The notes beneath the pieces are model-generated. The model worked only from the letters and a program-made list of their open reading frames with translations, searched no databases and was not told the origin of the DNA. Positions 43,557 through 53,007 of a stretch of 64,000 nt of DNA are shown here, one piece after another. The stretch lies in NCBI RefSeq assembly GCF_003991405.1, contig NZ_RPEN01000157.1:1-64000 (forward strand). Reading direction: 5' to 3'. A program made the position numbers and the translations under genes. Source of the stretch: Pseudorhodobacter sp. E13. Lineage in GTDB: Bacteria > Pseudomonadota > Alphaproteobacteria > Rhodobacterales > Rhodobacteraceae. Every line of letters begins with the position of its first letter. Within the stretch, counting starts at the first letter, position 1.

Positions 43557-44297
43557 TCAAGGCGTCTGGGTTGCGTCATAGGCACCCACAAGGGAATCAA
43601 GCAGCGCCACCGCGTTTGGTTCCTTTGCATAAAGCAGTTTTATCGGTTGCGACAGCAAAGGCTCGGCCACAGCCGCGCTTAGAACCGCACAAACCAACGG
43701 CGCGCGCGGGGTGATTGGCCCGACCTGCGCCAAGAATAGGTGGGCAGAGCGGGGCGAGAACAGGGGAACCACAACCGGGCGTTCCCCCCGCAGCAGGGTC
43801 TTTGCCTGATCTGTCAGCGGCTGGTCGGCTTGGCGATAGGCGGTGCAGGCTGTGGTGGGGATGCCGCCTGCGGTCAGCCGCCCGGCCACATCGCCGCGCG
43901 TGTCGGCACCGCAAAGGTGCAGCAAAGGGCCGCTTGGGCGCTGCGACAGGATCAGGGCGACCAGCGCATCGGCATCGCCTTCGGCAGACACCGGGGCGAG
44001 ACCCGCCGCTTGCGCCGCCTGCGCGGTGCGCCCGCCCACGCAATAGGCGGTGTTCCCGGTGACAGCAAAGCGCGCCGGATCGCGGCGATAGGCGGCGACC
44101 CCGGTTTCAGAGGTAAAGACAAGGGCGGCAAACGGGCCGGATGGCACCTTTGGCACCGGAAACTCTGGCTCCATCAGGGGGCTGATGACCACCGTCAGCC
44201 CATCGCCAAAGCGGTCACGCAGCATATCGGCAAACCGCGCGCTTTGCGCGGAGGGGCGTGTCAGCAGAAAGGCGGGCAGGCGGGATTGTATGGCCAT
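43557..44297 (-). CDS. hemD: uroporphyrinogen-III synthase
   Basis: The product is 246 residues from the ATG at 44297. The open frame runs further up but into the divergent tsaD gene. HemD features are FLLTRPSAQSARFADML at the start, FAALVFTSETGVAAY (the conserved SxxGV motif), AYCVGGRTAQAAQAAG, LLHLCGADTRGDVAGRL and VPLFSPRSAHLFL. It closes and inverts ring D of hydroxymethylbilane in tetrapyrrole synthesis. The family is poorly conserved, so the context with mic60-hemY and divergent tsaD adds weight. Confidence 0.87.
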   Translation of the reverse strand: MAIQSRLPAFLLTRPSAQSARFADMLRDRFGDGLTVVISPLMEPEFPVPKVPSGPFAALVFTSETGVAAYRRDPARFAVTGNTAYCVGGRTAQAAQAAGLAPVSAEGDADALVALILSQRPSGPLLHLCGADTRGDVAGRLTAGGIPTTACTAYRQADQPLTDQAKTLLRGERPVVVPLFSPRSAHLFLAQVGPITPRAPLVCAVLSAAVAEPLLSQPIKLLYAKEPNAVALLDSLVGAYDATQTP

Positions 44298-44343
44298 AGG
44301 GTCGGTGTTACCTGCTAGGAACCCAAACGGCAACTGATCACGC

Positions 44344-45423
44344 ATGGACACACCGCTTACATTCCTTGGCATCGAAAGCAGCTGCGATGATACCGCAGCG
44401 GCGATTGTGCGCGATGGCCCTGCGGGGCGCGAGATTTTGGCAAGCGTGGTCGAAGGCCAAACCAGCCTGCATGCCGATTTCGGCGGCGTGGTGCCCGAGA
44501 TTGCCGCCCGCGCCCATGCCGAACGTGTGGATGGCTGCATCGCGCAGGCGATGGCGGCGGCGGGGCTGGGCTTTACCGATCTGGATGGAATTGCGGTGAC
44601 GGCCGGGCCGGGGCTGATTGGCGGCGTGTTGGCAGGTGTGATGTGCGGCAAGGGGCTTTCGGCGGCGACGGGTTTGCCCTTGGTCGGCGTCAACCATCTG
44701 GCGGGCCATGCGTTGACCCCGCGGCTGACCGATGGCTTGGCCTTTCCTTACCTCATGCTGCTGGTTTCGGGCGGGCATTGCCAATACCTGCGCGTTGACG
44801 GCCCCGAGGCGTATACGCGGCTTGGCGGGTCCATCGACGATGCCCCGGGCGAGGCGTTTGACAAAATCGCCAAGATCCTTGGCCTGCCGCAACCGGGTGG
44901 CCCAGCGGTCGAGGCAAAGGCGCGCAAAGGTGACGCCAAACGCTTTGCCCTGCCGCGCCCGCTGCTGGATCGTCCGGGCTGCGATATGTCTTTTTCCGGG
45001 TTGAAAACGGCGGTGCTGCGCACGCGCGACAAGATGATCGCGGAACAGGGCGGCTTGACGCGGCAAGATCGCGCCGACCTTTGTGCCGGGTTCCAGACCG
45101 CTGTGGCCGAGGTGATGGCCGAAAAGACCCGCCGTGCGCTGGAACTGGCCCCGGTGGCCGCGCTGGCGGTGGCCGGGGGTGTGGCCGCGAATGGGGCCAT
45201 TCGTGCGGTGCTGGAACAGGTGTGCGCCGCGGCGGGCGTGCGGTTTCTGGCCCCGCCTTTGGCGCTGTGCACCGATAACGCGGCGATGATCGCCTGGGCG
45301 GGGATTGAACGGTTCCGGGCCGGGGGGCGCGATGACCTGTCGCTTTCGGCGCGGCCCCGCTGGCCCTTGGATCAGACCAGCCCGGCGCTGCTTGGCTTTG
45401 GCAAGAAAGGGGCGAAGGCATGA
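44344..45423 (+). CDS. tsaD: tRNA N6-adenosine threonylcarbamoyltransferase TsaD
   Basis: The 359-residue product opens [18 protein letters not shown]. It has the metal-binding HLAGH motif (His118, His122), the nucleotide-binding [31 protein letters not shown] and [30 protein letters not shown] and [12 protein letters not shown] complete it. It transfers the threonylcarbamoyl group to A37 of ANN-decoding tRNAs, with TsaB and TsaE (the latter is at 56194). It overlaps gpsA by four bases. Confidence 0.96.
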   Translation: MDTPLTFLGIESSCDDTAAAIVRDGPAGREILASVVEGQTSLHADFGGVVPEIAARAHAERVDGCIAQAMAAAGLGFTDLDGIAVTAGPGLIGGVLAGVMCGKGLSAATGLPLVGVNHLAGHALTPRLTDGLAFPYLMLLVSGGHCQYLRVDGPEAYTRLGGSIDDAPGEAFDKIAKILGLPQPGGPAVEAKARKGDAKRFALPRPLLDRPGCDMSFSGLKTAVLRTRDKMIAEQGGLTRQDRADLCAGFQTAVAEVMAEKTRRALELAPVAALAVAGGVAANGAIRAVLEQVCAAAGVRFLAPPLALCTDNAAMIAWAGIERFRAGGRDDLSLSARPRWPLDQTSPALLGFGKKGAKA

Positions 45424-46352
45424 TCGGGATCATTGGCGCGGGGGCCTTTGGGGGGGCCTTGGCGATTGCCTTGGGGGCCAAGCAACCTGTCAGCCTGTGG
45501 GGGCGTGGCATGTCAGGGCGCGAGATTGCGCGGCTGCCGGGGGCGGTGCTGCCGCAAACGGTGCAAGTGGTTGGGCTGGACGTGGTAAGCCGGGCCGATA
45601 CGCTGTTGCTGGCGCTGCCCGCGCAGGCGATGGGGCAGTTTCTGGCCGAGCATTGGCGCGTGCTGGATGGCAAGGCGCTGGTGGCTTGCTGCAAGGGTGT
45701 CGATGTCCTTAGCGGGTTTGGGCCGACGGGGGTGATTGCCCAGCATTGCCCGCGCGCGCGCGCCGCCATTCTGACGGGGCCCAGCTTTGCCAGTGACATT
45801 GCCAAGGGCCTGCCCACCGCGCTGACGCTGGCCTGTGCCGACAAGGCGGAAGGCGAGGCCTTGCAGCAGCGCCTGTCGACCGATGTTTTGCGCCTGTATC
45901 GGACCAGTGACGTGACCGGGGCCGAGTTTGGCGGCGCGTTGAAAAACGTGATCGCGATTGCGGCGGGCGTGGTGATGGGCGCGGGCCTGGGCGAAAGCGC
46001 GCGGGCGGCCCTGATGACGCGCGGCTTTGCCGAAATGCAGCGACTGGCCTTGCACCTTGGCGCACGGGCGGAAACGCTGGCGGGCCTGTCGGGCTTTGGC
46101 GATCTGGTGCTGACCTGCACCTCGGCGCAATCGCGCAACTATCGCTATGGGCTGGCGCTTGGCGCGGGGACGGGGTTTGATCCGGCCCAAACCGTCGAAG
46201 GGGTTGCGACCGCGAAAGCCGTGGCTACACTCAGCCAGCACAAACAGGTGGATATGCCGATCACGCAGATGGTGGCGGCCCTTACACAGCAAAAGATCAC
46301 CCTTGAGGCTGCGATCCATGCCCTCATGTCCCGCCCATTGAAACAGGAGTAA
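45420..46352 (+). CDS. gpsA: glycerol-3-phosphate dehydrogenase [NAD(P)+]
   Basis: The 310-residue product has the Rossmann motif [19 protein letters not shown] at the N-terminus. GpsA features follow: [60 protein letters not shown] with the catalytic Lys (LKN), and [21 protein letters not shown]. It makes sn-glycerol 3-phosphate for phospholipids. It is coupled to tsaD by a four-base overlap. Confidence 0.95.
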   Translation: MIGIIGAGAFGGALAIALGAKQPVSLWGRGMSGREIARLPGAVLPQTVQVVGLDVVSRADTLLLALPAQAMGQFLAEHWRVLDGKALVACCKGVDVLSGFGPTGVIAQHCPRARAAILTGPSFASDIAKGLPTALTLACADKAEGEALQQRLSTDVLRLYRTSDVTGAEFGGALKNVIAIAAGVVMGAGLGESARAALMTRGFAEMQRLALHLGARAETLAGLSGFGDLVLTCTSAQSRNYRYGLALGAGTGFDPAQTVEGVATAKAVATLSQHKQVDMPITQMVAALTQQKITLEAAIHALMSRPLKQE

Positions 46353-46356
46353 ACCC

Positions 46357-46629
46357 ATGCGTGTCGCCCTTATCGCCCAAGACAAACCCGGAGCGTTGCA
46401 AATCCGGCTGGACAACCGCGCGGCGCATTTGGCGCATATTGAGGCTTCGGGGATTGTGGAAATGGCAGGCCCGCTGCTGACCCCCGAAGGCACGATGAGC
46501 GGATCTCTGGTGATCCTGAGCGTGGAGGATATGGCGCAGGCTCAGGCTTGGGCCGATGCGGACCCTTATGCGCTGGCAGGGCTGTTCCAGTCGGTGACGC
46601 TGACCGAGTGGAAAAAGGTTATCGGCTGA
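46357..46629 (+). CDS. YciI-family protein
   Basis: This 90-residue alpha/beta barrel-type protein has the YciI fold pattern: MRVALIAQDKPGALQIRLDN at the start, HLAHIEASGIVEMAGPLL with the conserved His, and SLVILSVEDMAQAQAWADAD ending in PYALAGLF. YciI proteins are ferredoxin-like dimers of uncertain function. It is preceded by AGGAG, lies four bases after gpsA and overlaps the EVE gene start by one base. Confidence 0.87.
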   Translation: MRVALIAQDKPGALQIRLDNRAAHLAHIEASGIVEMAGPLLTPEGTMSGSLVILSVEDMAQAQAWADADPYALAGLFQSVTLTEWKKVIG

Positions 46630-47048
46630 TGGCATATTGGCTGTTCAAATCGGAACCCGATGTCTGGGGTTGGGACCATCAGGTCGCCAAAGGGGACGCG
46701 GGCGAGGAATGGGGCGGCGTGCGCAACTATCAGGCGCGCAACAACATGCGTGCGATGAAGGTCGGTGATCTGGGGTTTTTCTATCATTCCAACATCGGCA
46801 AGGAAGTGGTGGGCATCGTTGAGGTGTGCCGCGAAAGCGCGCCCGACAGCACGACCGACGATCCGCGCTGGGATTGCGTGATGATCAAGGCGGTGGAGCC
46901 GTTGAAAACCCCGGTCACGCTGGAGGCCTGCAAGGTTGCGCCGGGGCTGGAAGATATGGCCTTGGTCAAGAACACCCGCCTGTCGGTTCAACCCGTAACG
47001 CCCGAGGAATGGCGCATCATCCGGCGGATGGGCGGGCTGGACGCGTAA
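46629..47048 (+). CDS. EVE-domain protein
   Basis: The 139-residue product begins MAYWLFKSEPDVWGWDHQV, the signature start of EVE (PUA-like) domains. It continues WGGVRNYQARNNMRAMKVGD and LGFFYHSNIGKEVVGIVEV and ends in the WRIIRRMGGL region. EVE domains bind modified bases in DNA or RNA. The TG of the YciI stop is shared with its ATG. It ends the tsaD-gpsA-yciI-EVE operon, a grouping usual in Rhodobacteraceae. Confidence 0.9.
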   Translation: MAYWLFKSEPDVWGWDHQVAKGDAGEEWGGVRNYQARNNMRAMKVGDLGFFYHSNIGKEVVGIVEVCRESAPDSTTDDPRWDCVMIKAVEPLKTPVTLEACKVAPGLEDMALVKNTRLSVQPVTPEEWRIIRRMGGLDA

Positions 47049-47203
47049 GCGGTTGGGAACAAAACCTTTTCCACGGAAAAGGCGTTCGCAGCCTTAGGGG
47101 TTTTGCAAGGGTTTCCTGCCTGCCCTGCGCGCAAGGCCGAAATCCTTTGCCTGACGGGCTGCCTGTCTGTCATCTTGATCCGAACAAGAGGGGGAGAGAG
47201 ACA

Positions 47204-47605
47204 ATGGGCTTTCTGAGTGTGATCGTGGCGGCGGCAGCATCCTGGGTGCTGGGGGCCGCGTGGTATATGACGCTTTCCAAGCCATGGATGGAGGCGGCGG
47301 GCATCGCCTACGACGAGAACGGCAAGCCGAAAGGCGGGGGAAGCCCGCTGCCCTTTGTCTTGTCGGCGCTTTGCATGCTGTTGGTCGCGGGCATGATGCG
47401 GCACATCTTTGCCGGGTCTGGTGTTGATACGGTGTTCAAAGGGTTGATGGGCGGGCTTGGTATCGGGCTGTTCTTCATCGCGCCTTGGGTCATGATCAAC
47501 AACGCCTATGCGATGCGGCCCTTTAAGCTGACGCTGATTGATGGTGGCTATGCGGTGGCGGGCTGTGCGGTGATCGGGGTTGTGTTGACGCTGTTCCAAG
47601 CCTGA
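47204..47605 (+). CDS. DUF1761-type small membrane protein
   Basis: The 133-residue product has four predicted membrane helices: LSVIVAAAASWVLGAAWYMT, PFVLSALCMLLVAGMMRHIF, LMGGLGIGLFFIAPWVMINN and GGYAVAGCAVIGVVLTLFQA. The spacing and the W-x-x-L...SKPWMEAAG loop fit the DUF1761 family, which has no known function. The ATG at 47204 follows GGGGGAGAG. A longer frame from 46826 overlaps the EVE gene and is not used. Confidence 0.82.
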   Translation: MGFLSVIVAAAASWVLGAAWYMTLSKPWMEAAGIAYDENGKPKGGGSPLPFVLSALCMLLVAGMMRHIFAGSGVDTVFKGLMGGLGIGLFFIAPWVMINNAYAMRPFKLTLIDGGYAVAGCAVIGVVLTLFQA

Positions 47606-47619
47606 ACCGCGCAAAAGAT

Positions 47620-47650
47620 AGGAGGGCCCCGACCCCATCAGGACCCTCCT
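47620..47650 (+). terminator. hairpin after the DUF1761 gene
   Basis: AGGAGGG (47620-47626) pairs with CCCTCCT (47644-47650) around a 17-base GC-rich loop. There is no T-run, so it is a weak candidate terminator. Confidence 0.4.
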
Positions 47651-47815
47651 CCCACACCACGTGCTCCCTCAGCACCACACGTGTTCTGTTTGAAAAGGTC
47701 CCGGGCGTCCTGCCCTATGGTTTTGATATACCCGATCCGGGCCAAGCTGGCAAAAGCCATTCACATCGCAATTGAAACAAGCGCGGTGCAGTTTGTCAGG
47801 CTTTTGGAAACACAT

Positions 47816-47843
47816 GCACCCGCGACCTTGCGGGCGCGGGTGC
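47816..47843 (-). terminator. hairpin downstream of the DUF2853 gene
   Basis: GCACCCGCG (47816-47824) and CGCGGGTGC (47835-47843) form a perfect 9-bp stem, 27 bases past the end of the minus-strand DUF2853 gene. The minus-strand tail is only moderately T-rich (ATGTGTTT). Confidence 0.5.
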
Positions 47844-47869
47844 GTGTTGGACTGAAACCGGGGCTGCGT

Positions 47870-48211
47870 TCAGCCGTAAACGGATTCTTTGCCGAAATGC
47901 TTGGCCAGCATGTAATAAATCACGGCGCGGTATTTGTTACGCTCGGACTTGCCATAGGTGTTGATGACGGCATTGATCGCTTCCATCAGGGCGGGGCTGT
48001 CGGCAAGGCCCAGCTTTTTCATCAGAAAGTTCTTTTTGACGGTTTCCAGTTCGGACGGGTCGGTGCCCGCGACCGTAGAGCTGTCAGCGTTATAGATCGC
48101 GGGGCCGCAACCGATGGTGACTTTGGTCAGCAGTGCCATATCCGGTTCCATCTTGCACTTGGTGCGCAGGTCCTCGGCATATTTCGCGATCAGATCGTCT
48201 CTCTTGCTCAT
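47870..48211 (-). CDS. DUF2853-family protein
   Basis: This 113-residue, entirely helical protein begins MSKRDDLIAKYAEDLRTKC. It contains KVTIGCGPAIYNADSSTVAG and ends YRAVIYYMLAKHFGKESVYG, the pattern of the DUF2853 family, which is small, conserved in alphaproteobacteria and functionally unknown. GGAGC lies before the ATG on the minus strand. The gene is alone between a hairpin and a methyltransferase gene. Confidence 0.82.
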   Translation of the reverse strand: MSKRDDLIAKYAEDLRTKCKMEPDMALLTKVTIGCGPAIYNADSSTVAGTDPSELETVKKNFLMKKLGLADSPALMEAINAVINTYGKSERNKYRAVIYYMLAKHFGKESVYG

Positions 48212-48343
48212 GTGTCGTTGCTCCTTGTTGGTTGACGTCCGCTTTTTGCCCTGACTTTGGGCGGCTTGCGAAAGCTTAGGCGGAAAACGAAGGCTAAATA
48301 AAGGGAAAATTCACCCAGTTTTCACCCTAAGCGGTGCGACGGT

Positions 48344-48907
48344 TTATCCGCGCTTCAACTCGATGATATACTGGTTGGCCATCAGGGTCAGCTCAGCCTT
48401 GTCGCCCAGCTCTTCCATCAAAGCCTCGACTGCGCGGCGCACGGGGGCACCTGACGCTTCGGTTTGCCAGTTATAATCATCGCCGGAAATAATGCCGTTC
48501 GGTTTTACCTTTTTAAGGCACAGCGCCAGATCATTGCCGATAAAGGGTTCGTTGTGATTGCCATCAATATAAACCCAATCCAGCGAGGCATCGGGCAAGC
48601 TGTTCAGCGCGTCTTCGGAGGTGGCGCGGTGAATATGCACGCGGTCATCGGATTTGAAGGCGGCGACGACATCTTGATATTTCACTTCCATCAGATGTTC
48701 GTTTTTCTTGCGGCCAAACCCGGTGTTGCCAAATTCGGGCTGATAGAGCCATGGGTCGATCAGGTGCAGTTCCTTCGGCTCGCAGATCTCGATGATGCGG
48801 CGGCTGAAATTGCCTTCCCAGACACCGATTTCGGCCACGACCGCGTTTTTCGGCATGCGGCCAAGCAGGCGGCCGCGCACGATATCCCGTTTACTCATTT
48901 CTTCCAT
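48344..48907 (-). CDS. class I SAM-dependent methyltransferase (Methyltransf_24 type)
   Basis: The 187-residue product has motif I VVAEIGVWEGNFSRRIIEIC (about 24-43), an acidic loop ELHLIDPWLYQP, LDWVYIDGNHNEP (about 109-121) and GIISGDDYNWQTEASG. These match the Methyltransf_24 group that acts on sugars or small molecules, often with a metal. The ATG at 48907 follows AGAGAGG by about six bases. The substrate is unknown. It has similar orientation to the DUF2853 gene, 132 bases away. Confidence 0.8.
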   Translation of the reverse strand: MEEMSKRDIVRGRLLGRMPKNAVVAEIGVWEGNFSRRIIEICEPKELHLIDPWLYQPEFGNTGFGRKKNEHLMEVKYQDVVAAFKSDDRVHIHRATSEDALNSLPDASLDWVYIDGNHNEPFIGNDLALCLKKVKPNGIISGDDYNWQTEASGAPVRRAVEALMEELGDKAELTLMANQYIIELKRG

Positions 48908-49034
48908 GATCTGCCTCTCTTGCCCCAGTTATCGGGGCTTTATTGTTTTCGTTGGCGCAACAATACACGGGCTTTTGCCAAACACAAAAGCCTTGCGCGC
49001 GGTCGCGGTGCAAGCGTTGTAGAAAAGCCGCAAG

Positions 49035-49061
49035 GGCCGGACCTCTGTGTTGGGTCCGGCC
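49035..49061 (-). terminator. terminator downstream of ahcY
   Basis: GGCCGGACC (49035-49043) and GGTCCGGCC (49053-49061) form a perfect 9-bp stem around TCTGTGTTG. It lies 21 bases past the ahcY stop on the minus strand. A TTTT run follows on the plus strand, so it may act in both directions. Confidence 0.7.
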
Positions 49062-49082
49062 TTTTGGCGCGTGGGACGCGCC

Positions 49083-50471
49083 TTAGTAGCGGTAATGCTC
49101 GGGCTTGAAGGGGCCTTCTTGCGGCACGCCGATGTAATCGGCCTGTTCCTTGCGCAGTTCCGTCAGCTTCACGCCGATACGGGCAAGGTGCAGACGGGCC
49201 ACTTTTTCATCCAGATGCTTGGGCAGGATGTAGACGCCGGGGGCGTATTCGTCGCCCTTGGTCCAGAGTTCGATCTGCGCCAGAACCTGATTGGTGAAGG
49301 ACGCCGACATCACGAAGGACGGGTGGCCGGTGGCGTTGCCAAGGTTCAGCAAACGGCCTTCGGACAGCAGGATAAGACGGTGCCCGTTGGGCATCTCGAT
49401 CATATCCACCTGTTCCTTGATATTCGTCCATTTGTGGTTTTTCAGCGCGGCGACCTGAATTTCATTGTCGAAATGGCCGATGTTGCCGACGATCGCCATG
49501 TCCTTCATCTCGCGCATATGCTCGATGCGGATCACGTCTTTGTTGCCGGTGGTGGTGACGAAAATGTCGGCGGTGGCCACAACATCTTCCAGCGTGGTCA
49601 CCTGGAAGCCATCCATCGCGGCTTGCAGCGCGCAGATCGGGTCCACTTCGGTGACGATCACGCGGGCACCCGCCCCCTTGAGCGAGGCAGCAGAGCCTTT
49701 GCCCACATCGCCGTAGCCCATCACAACGGCAACCTTGCCGGCCATCATGGTGTCGGTGGCGCGGCGGATACCGTCAACCAGCGATTCCTTGCAGCCGTAT
49801 TTGTTATCAAACTTGGACTTGGTGACAGAGTCGTTGACGTTGATCGCCGGGAAGGGCAGTTGGCCCTTTTTGTGAAGGTCATAAAGACGGTGCACGCCTG
49901 TCGTGGTTTCTTCGGACACGCCTTTGATCGCGGCTTTGGTCTTGGCGAACCAGCCGGGGGTTTCCTTGATGCGCTTCTGGATTTGCAGCTTGATGACTTC
50001 TTCTTCTTCGGATTGCGGCACGGACAGCACGTCCTCGCCTGCTTCCATCCGGGCACCCAGCAGAACGTAAAGCGTGGCGTCGCCGCCATCATCAAGGATC
50101 ATGTTCGCGCCTTCGGGGAACATGAAGGATTTGTCCAGATAATCCCAATGCTCGGTCAGGGTCTGGCCCTTGATGGCAAAGACCGGAACGCCAGCCTTGG
50201 CAATGGCAGCGGCGGCGTGATCCTGGGTTGAAAAGATGTTGCAAGAGGCCCAGCGCACATCGGCACCAAGGGCCACCAGCGTTTCAATCAACACGGCGGT
50301 CTGGATCGTCATATGCAGCGAGCCGACGATACGCGCGCCTTTCAGCGGCTTGGCAGCGCCGAATTCCTCGCGCAGCGCCATCAGGCCCGGCATCTCGGTT
50401 TCCGCGATGTTCAGTTCCTTGCGCCCAAACTCGGCCAGCGCGATATCTTTTACGACGTAATCCTTCGGCAT
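49083..50471 (-). CDS. ahcY: S-adenosylhomocysteine hydrolase
   Basis: The product is 462 residues from the ATG at 50471, after GGAGATCGGCAC. The sequence is highly conserved: [60 protein letters not shown] with the catalytic Lys region, and the NAD-binding [20 protein letters not shown]. The C-terminal ...PEHYRY is the family terminus. It splits SAH into homocysteine and adenosine in the methyl cycle. In Rhodobacter, ahcY lies in the same neighbourhood as hvrA and regA, as here. Confidence 0.97.
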   Translation of the reverse strand: MPKDYVVKDIALAEFGRKELNIAETEMPGLMALREEFGAAKPLKGARIVGSLHMTIQTAVLIETLVALGADVRWASCNIFSTQDHAAAAIAKAGVPVFAIKGQTLTEHWDYLDKSFMFPEGANMILDDGGDATLYVLLGARMEAGEDVLSVPQSEEEEVIKLQIQKRIKETPGWFAKTKAAIKGVSEETTTGVHRLYDLHKKGQLPFPAINVNDSVTKSKFDNKYGCKESLVDGIRRATDTMMAGKVAVVMGYGDVGKGSAASLKGAGARVIVTEVDPICALQAAMDGFQVTTLEDVVATADIFVTTTGNKDVIRIEHMREMKDMAIVGNIGHFDNEIQVAALKNHKWTNIKEQVDMIEMPNGHRLILLSEGRLLNLGNATGHPSFVMSASFTNQVLAQIELWTKGDEYAPGVYILPKHLDEKVARLHLARIGVKLTELRKEQADYIGVPQEGPFKPEHYRY

Positions 50472-50581
50472 GTGCCGATCTCCTTGGCAATTATACTGTT
50501 GTGGTCCAGATACCATTGTATCCATGTGGGGGCAATGACGGCGAAATTTGGTGAATTAATGGCAGAAATGGGAACAATTCG

Positions 50582-51172
50582 ATGAAACAGGCACGGGCAT
50601 GGCAACGGATGCTTTCGGGGCGCAGGTTGGACCTGCTGGACCCGACGCCGGTGGATATCGAAATTGAGGATATCGCGCATGGCTTGGCCTTTGTGGCGCG
50701 CTGGAATGGGCAAACTGTGGGGGATTGGCCCTATTCGGTGGCCGAACATTCGCTGCTGGTCGAGGAGATTTTCACGCGCGCCCATCCGGCGGAGGCGGCG
50801 CGCTGGCAATTGGCCGCGCTTTTGCATGATGCGCCGGAATATGTGATCGGTGACATGATCAGCCCGGTCAAGGCCGCCGTGGGGCCGGGTTATGGCGCGC
50901 TGGATGAGCGGTTGACTGCGGCGATCCACATCCGCTTTGGCCTGCCTGCCGTTTTACCGCCCGCGATAAAAAAGGCGATCAAGGCGGCGGACAAGGTTTC
51001 TGCCTGGATGGAGGCGGTGCATATCGCGGGGTTCACACAAGCAGAAGCAGACAAGCTTTTTGGCAAGCCCGCGCCCGCGCTGATCCAGAACCTGACCATT
51101 CAGCTTCGGCCCCCGATGCCTGTGCGCGCCGCTTTTGTGGAACGGCACGCACAGCTTTTAAGCCAGATGTAG
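50582..51172 (+). CDS. HD-domain hydrolase (YfbR-like)
   Basis: The 196-residue product has the HD motif set: VAEHSLLVEEIF (His near residue 56), AALLHDAPEYVIGDM (HD near 80-81) and a distal Asp in IKAADKVSAWM. This is the YfbR-like group of 5'-nucleotidases acting on deoxynucleoside monophosphates. The opening ARAWQRMLSGRRLDLLDPTP is common in alphaproteobacterial members. It is divergent from ahcY and lies inside the reg neighbourhood, between ahcY and hvrA. Confidence 0.85.
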   Translation: MKQARAWQRMLSGRRLDLLDPTPVDIEIEDIAHGLAFVARWNGQTVGDWPYSVAEHSLLVEEIFTRAHPAEAARWQLAALLHDAPEYVIGDMISPVKAAVGPGYGALDERLTAAIHIRFGLPAVLPPAIKKAIKAADKVSAWMEAVHIAGFTQAEADKLFGKPAPALIQNLTIQLRPPMPVRAAFVERHAQLLSQM

Positions 51173-51207
51173 CGAAAAAATAAACGCTGCCCGGTGGGCT
51201 AACAATT

Positions 51208-51522
51208 TCAAATCGTTAAATCATCCGGCGATTTACCCGCAGCCAATGCTGCGGCAAACCAACGCGGTTTGCGCCCGCGGCCTGACCATGTTTCGGTTTT
51301 ATCCGCCGGGTTTGCATATTTCGCGACAGCCGGGGCGCGTTTGCGCGTCACAGAAACGCTCGTCAATTCGGACAGAGAAAATCCAAACTCTTTGGCTTTT
51401 TCTTCCAGCTCTGCGAGCGCTTCTTTTTTCCGGCGGTCTTCAAAATTTGCAATGGCCTTTGAAACCCGGGTTTGCAGGTTTCGCAGGTCATTGAGTGAGA
51501 GTGCATTAAGATCAATTTCCAA
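51208..51522 (-). CDS. hvrA: H-NS-family nucleoid protein (HvrA/Spb-like)
   Basis: This 104-residue protein starts at a TTG preceded by AAAGGGA. It has an N-terminal coiled-coil oligomerisation region (LNDLRNLQTRVSKAIANFED, then RRKKEALAELEEKAKEFG). The C-terminal DNA-binding AT-hook-like loop reads YANPADKTETWSGRGRKPRW, the signature of the proteobacterial H-NS/HvrA group. HvrA modulates photosynthesis and nitrogen genes in Rhodobacter and sits next to regA there too. Confidence 0.9.
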   Translation of the reverse strand: MEIDLNALSLNDLRNLQTRVSKAIANFEDRRKKEALAELEEKAKEFGFSLSELTSVSVTRKRAPAVAKYANPADKTETWSGRGRKPRWFAAALAAGKSPDDLTI

Positions 51523-51657
51523 ATCCGGGTCCCTTTCTTCATTGGAACCCGCAAAATACAGGAAATCATTAACTCTCGCAATGAGGCCCGGCTCAATTGG
51601 GCGCGATAAAGCCTATTTGGCATTATCGGGTCAAAACCGTTTTGTGGCGCGGGACAA

Positions 51658-52212
51658 TCAGCGTGGGCTGCGTTTGGCCAGAATACGCTGCAAGGTGCGG
51701 CGGTGCATGTTCAGACGTCGGGCCGTTTCGGACACGTTGCGATCGCACATTTCATAAACGCGTTGAATATGTTCCCAGCGCACGCGGTCGGCTGACATCG
51801 GGTTTTCCGGCGGGGGTGGCAGGGCATCGCCGCGTGCCAGTAGCGCATTGGTCACTTCATTCGCGTCAGCCGGTTTCGACAAGTAATCCGTCGCGCCGAT
51901 TTTCACAGCGGCCACGGCTGTTGCGATGGCACCATAGCCAGTCAGCACCACAATGCGGCAATCGGGGCGCTTTTCGCGCAGCACCTCGACCACATCGAGC
52001 CCGTTACCATCCTCCAGCCGCAAATCCACCACGGCAAAGGCCGGGGGGCGGGCCTGCGCAATCGCCTTGCCCATCGCCACGGTTTCCGCCGTTTCCGGAA
52101 TAAAACCACGCTTTTCCATGGCTTTGGCCAGACGTTTCAGAAAGGGTTCGTCATCATCTACCAAAAGAAGCGAACGGTCGGGCCCTATTTCTGCGCCAAG
52201 ATCTTCGGACAT
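51658..52212 (-). CDS. regA: redox response regulator RegA/PrrA/ActR
   Basis: The product is 184 residues, the length typical of RegA. The receiver domain has the acidic pair DDDE, the phosphorylated Asp63 in FAVVDLRLEDG, VVLTGYGAIATAVAAVKIGA and the conserved Lys in YLSKPAD. A proline linker (PPPPEN) leads to a Fis-type helix-turn-helix, NVSETARRLNMHRRTLQRIL. RegA controls respiration, photosynthesis, CO2 and N2 fixation and denitrification in response to quinone redox state. AGAAGGA precedes the ATG. It lies downstream of senC. Confidence 0.96.
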   Translation of the reverse strand: MSEDLGAEIGPDRSLLLVDDDEPFLKRLAKAMEKRGFIPETAETVAMGKAIAQARPPAFAVVDLRLEDGNGLDVVEVLREKRPDCRIVVLTGYGAIATAVAAVKIGATDYLSKPADANEVTNALLARGDALPPPPENPMSADRVRWEHIQRVYEMCDRNVSETARRLNMHRRTLQRILAKRSPR

Positions 52213-52278
52213 TTCAAATCCTTCTTTCTTTGTATTCTTATCTAGGGCTTGTCGCAGACTATCAAGTCACCTTGGGAA

Positions 52279-52893
52279 TTATCGCGCCGCAACGAAACAG
52301 GCGACCGATGCGGCCATTTCATCTGGCGTCACCTCACGTTTGAAAAACTCGGCAAAGCCGGTGCCTGGCAACATCAGATAGGTGAAGGTGGAATGATCGA
52401 CGAGGTAATATTCATCCTCGGCCGGTTGCGCCTTGAAATAGGTTTTATAGGCGAGCGAGGCGGCTTTTACCTGTTCTTCGCTGCCAGTCAGGGCGATCAT
52501 CTTGGGGTGCATGATTTCGGCATATTCGGCCATCACCTCGGTCGTGTCGCGCTTGGGGTCGATGGTGATGAAAACGGGCGTTGCATCAATGCCCATTTCT
52601 TCAAGGATATCCACGGCCTCGGCGTTACGGGTATTATCCAGCGGGCAAACATCGGGGCAGAAGGTATAGCCAAAGTATACCAGGCTTGGCTTGGTAATCA
52701 CGTCAGCATCGGTGACGGTTTCACCCTTTTGGTTGACCAGAGTGAACGGCCCGCCAATCGCGCCCCCGGCGACCTGACCGGCGCGGCATTGGGCGAAGGG
52801 GTCAGAGGATTGGTTGCTGTAAACCCAATAGGCCGACCCACCGATCAGCGCGGCCACCACAGCGACCGCAGCGCCTGCATAAAGTTTGATCAT
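52279..52893 (-). CDS. senC: SenC/PrrC/Sco-type copper protein
   Basis: The 204-residue product has one N-terminal membrane anchor (LYAGAAVAVVAALIGGSAYW) and a thioredoxin fold facing the periplasm. Sco features are present: YFGYTFCPDVCPLDN (CxxxC, Cys79 and Cys83) and LVDHSTFTYLM (His167), the three copper ligands. It delivers copper to cytochrome oxidase and affects RegB signalling. The ATG at 52893 is six bases after GAGGAG, so it is chosen over 52899. It is divergent from regB and upstream of regA. Confidence 0.94.
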   Translation of the reverse strand: MIKLYAGAAVAVVAALIGGSAYWVYSNQSSDPFAQCRAGQVAGGAIGGPFTLVNQKGETVTDADVITKPSLVYFGYTFCPDVCPLDNTRNAEAVDILEEMGIDATPVFITIDPKRDTTEVMAEYAEIMHPKMIALTGSEEQVKAASLAYKTYFKAQPAEDEYYLVDHSTFTYLMLPGTGFAEFFKREVTPDEMAASVACFVAAR

Positions 52894-53007
52894 CTGCATC
52901 TCCTCGGGCTTGGACGCCGGTTTTCGCGCGGGTCCGGTTTCCGTTGAAACCCTGTCATCCGCTGCGTATCAGTTGAAATAGTCCTTTTGCACTTTAGAGG
53001 CAATGCA

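Noticed and set aside
43557-44693. Long hemD frame extending into tsaD
   Set aside because: The extra N-terminal part lies opposite tsaD coding sequence and lacks HemD features. The ATG at 44297 gives the normal length.
50472-50581. Possible SAH riboswitch in the ahcY leader
   Set aside because: The divergent gap is only 110 bases and I could not find the conserved SAH riboswitch core or pseudoknot pairing on the minus strand.
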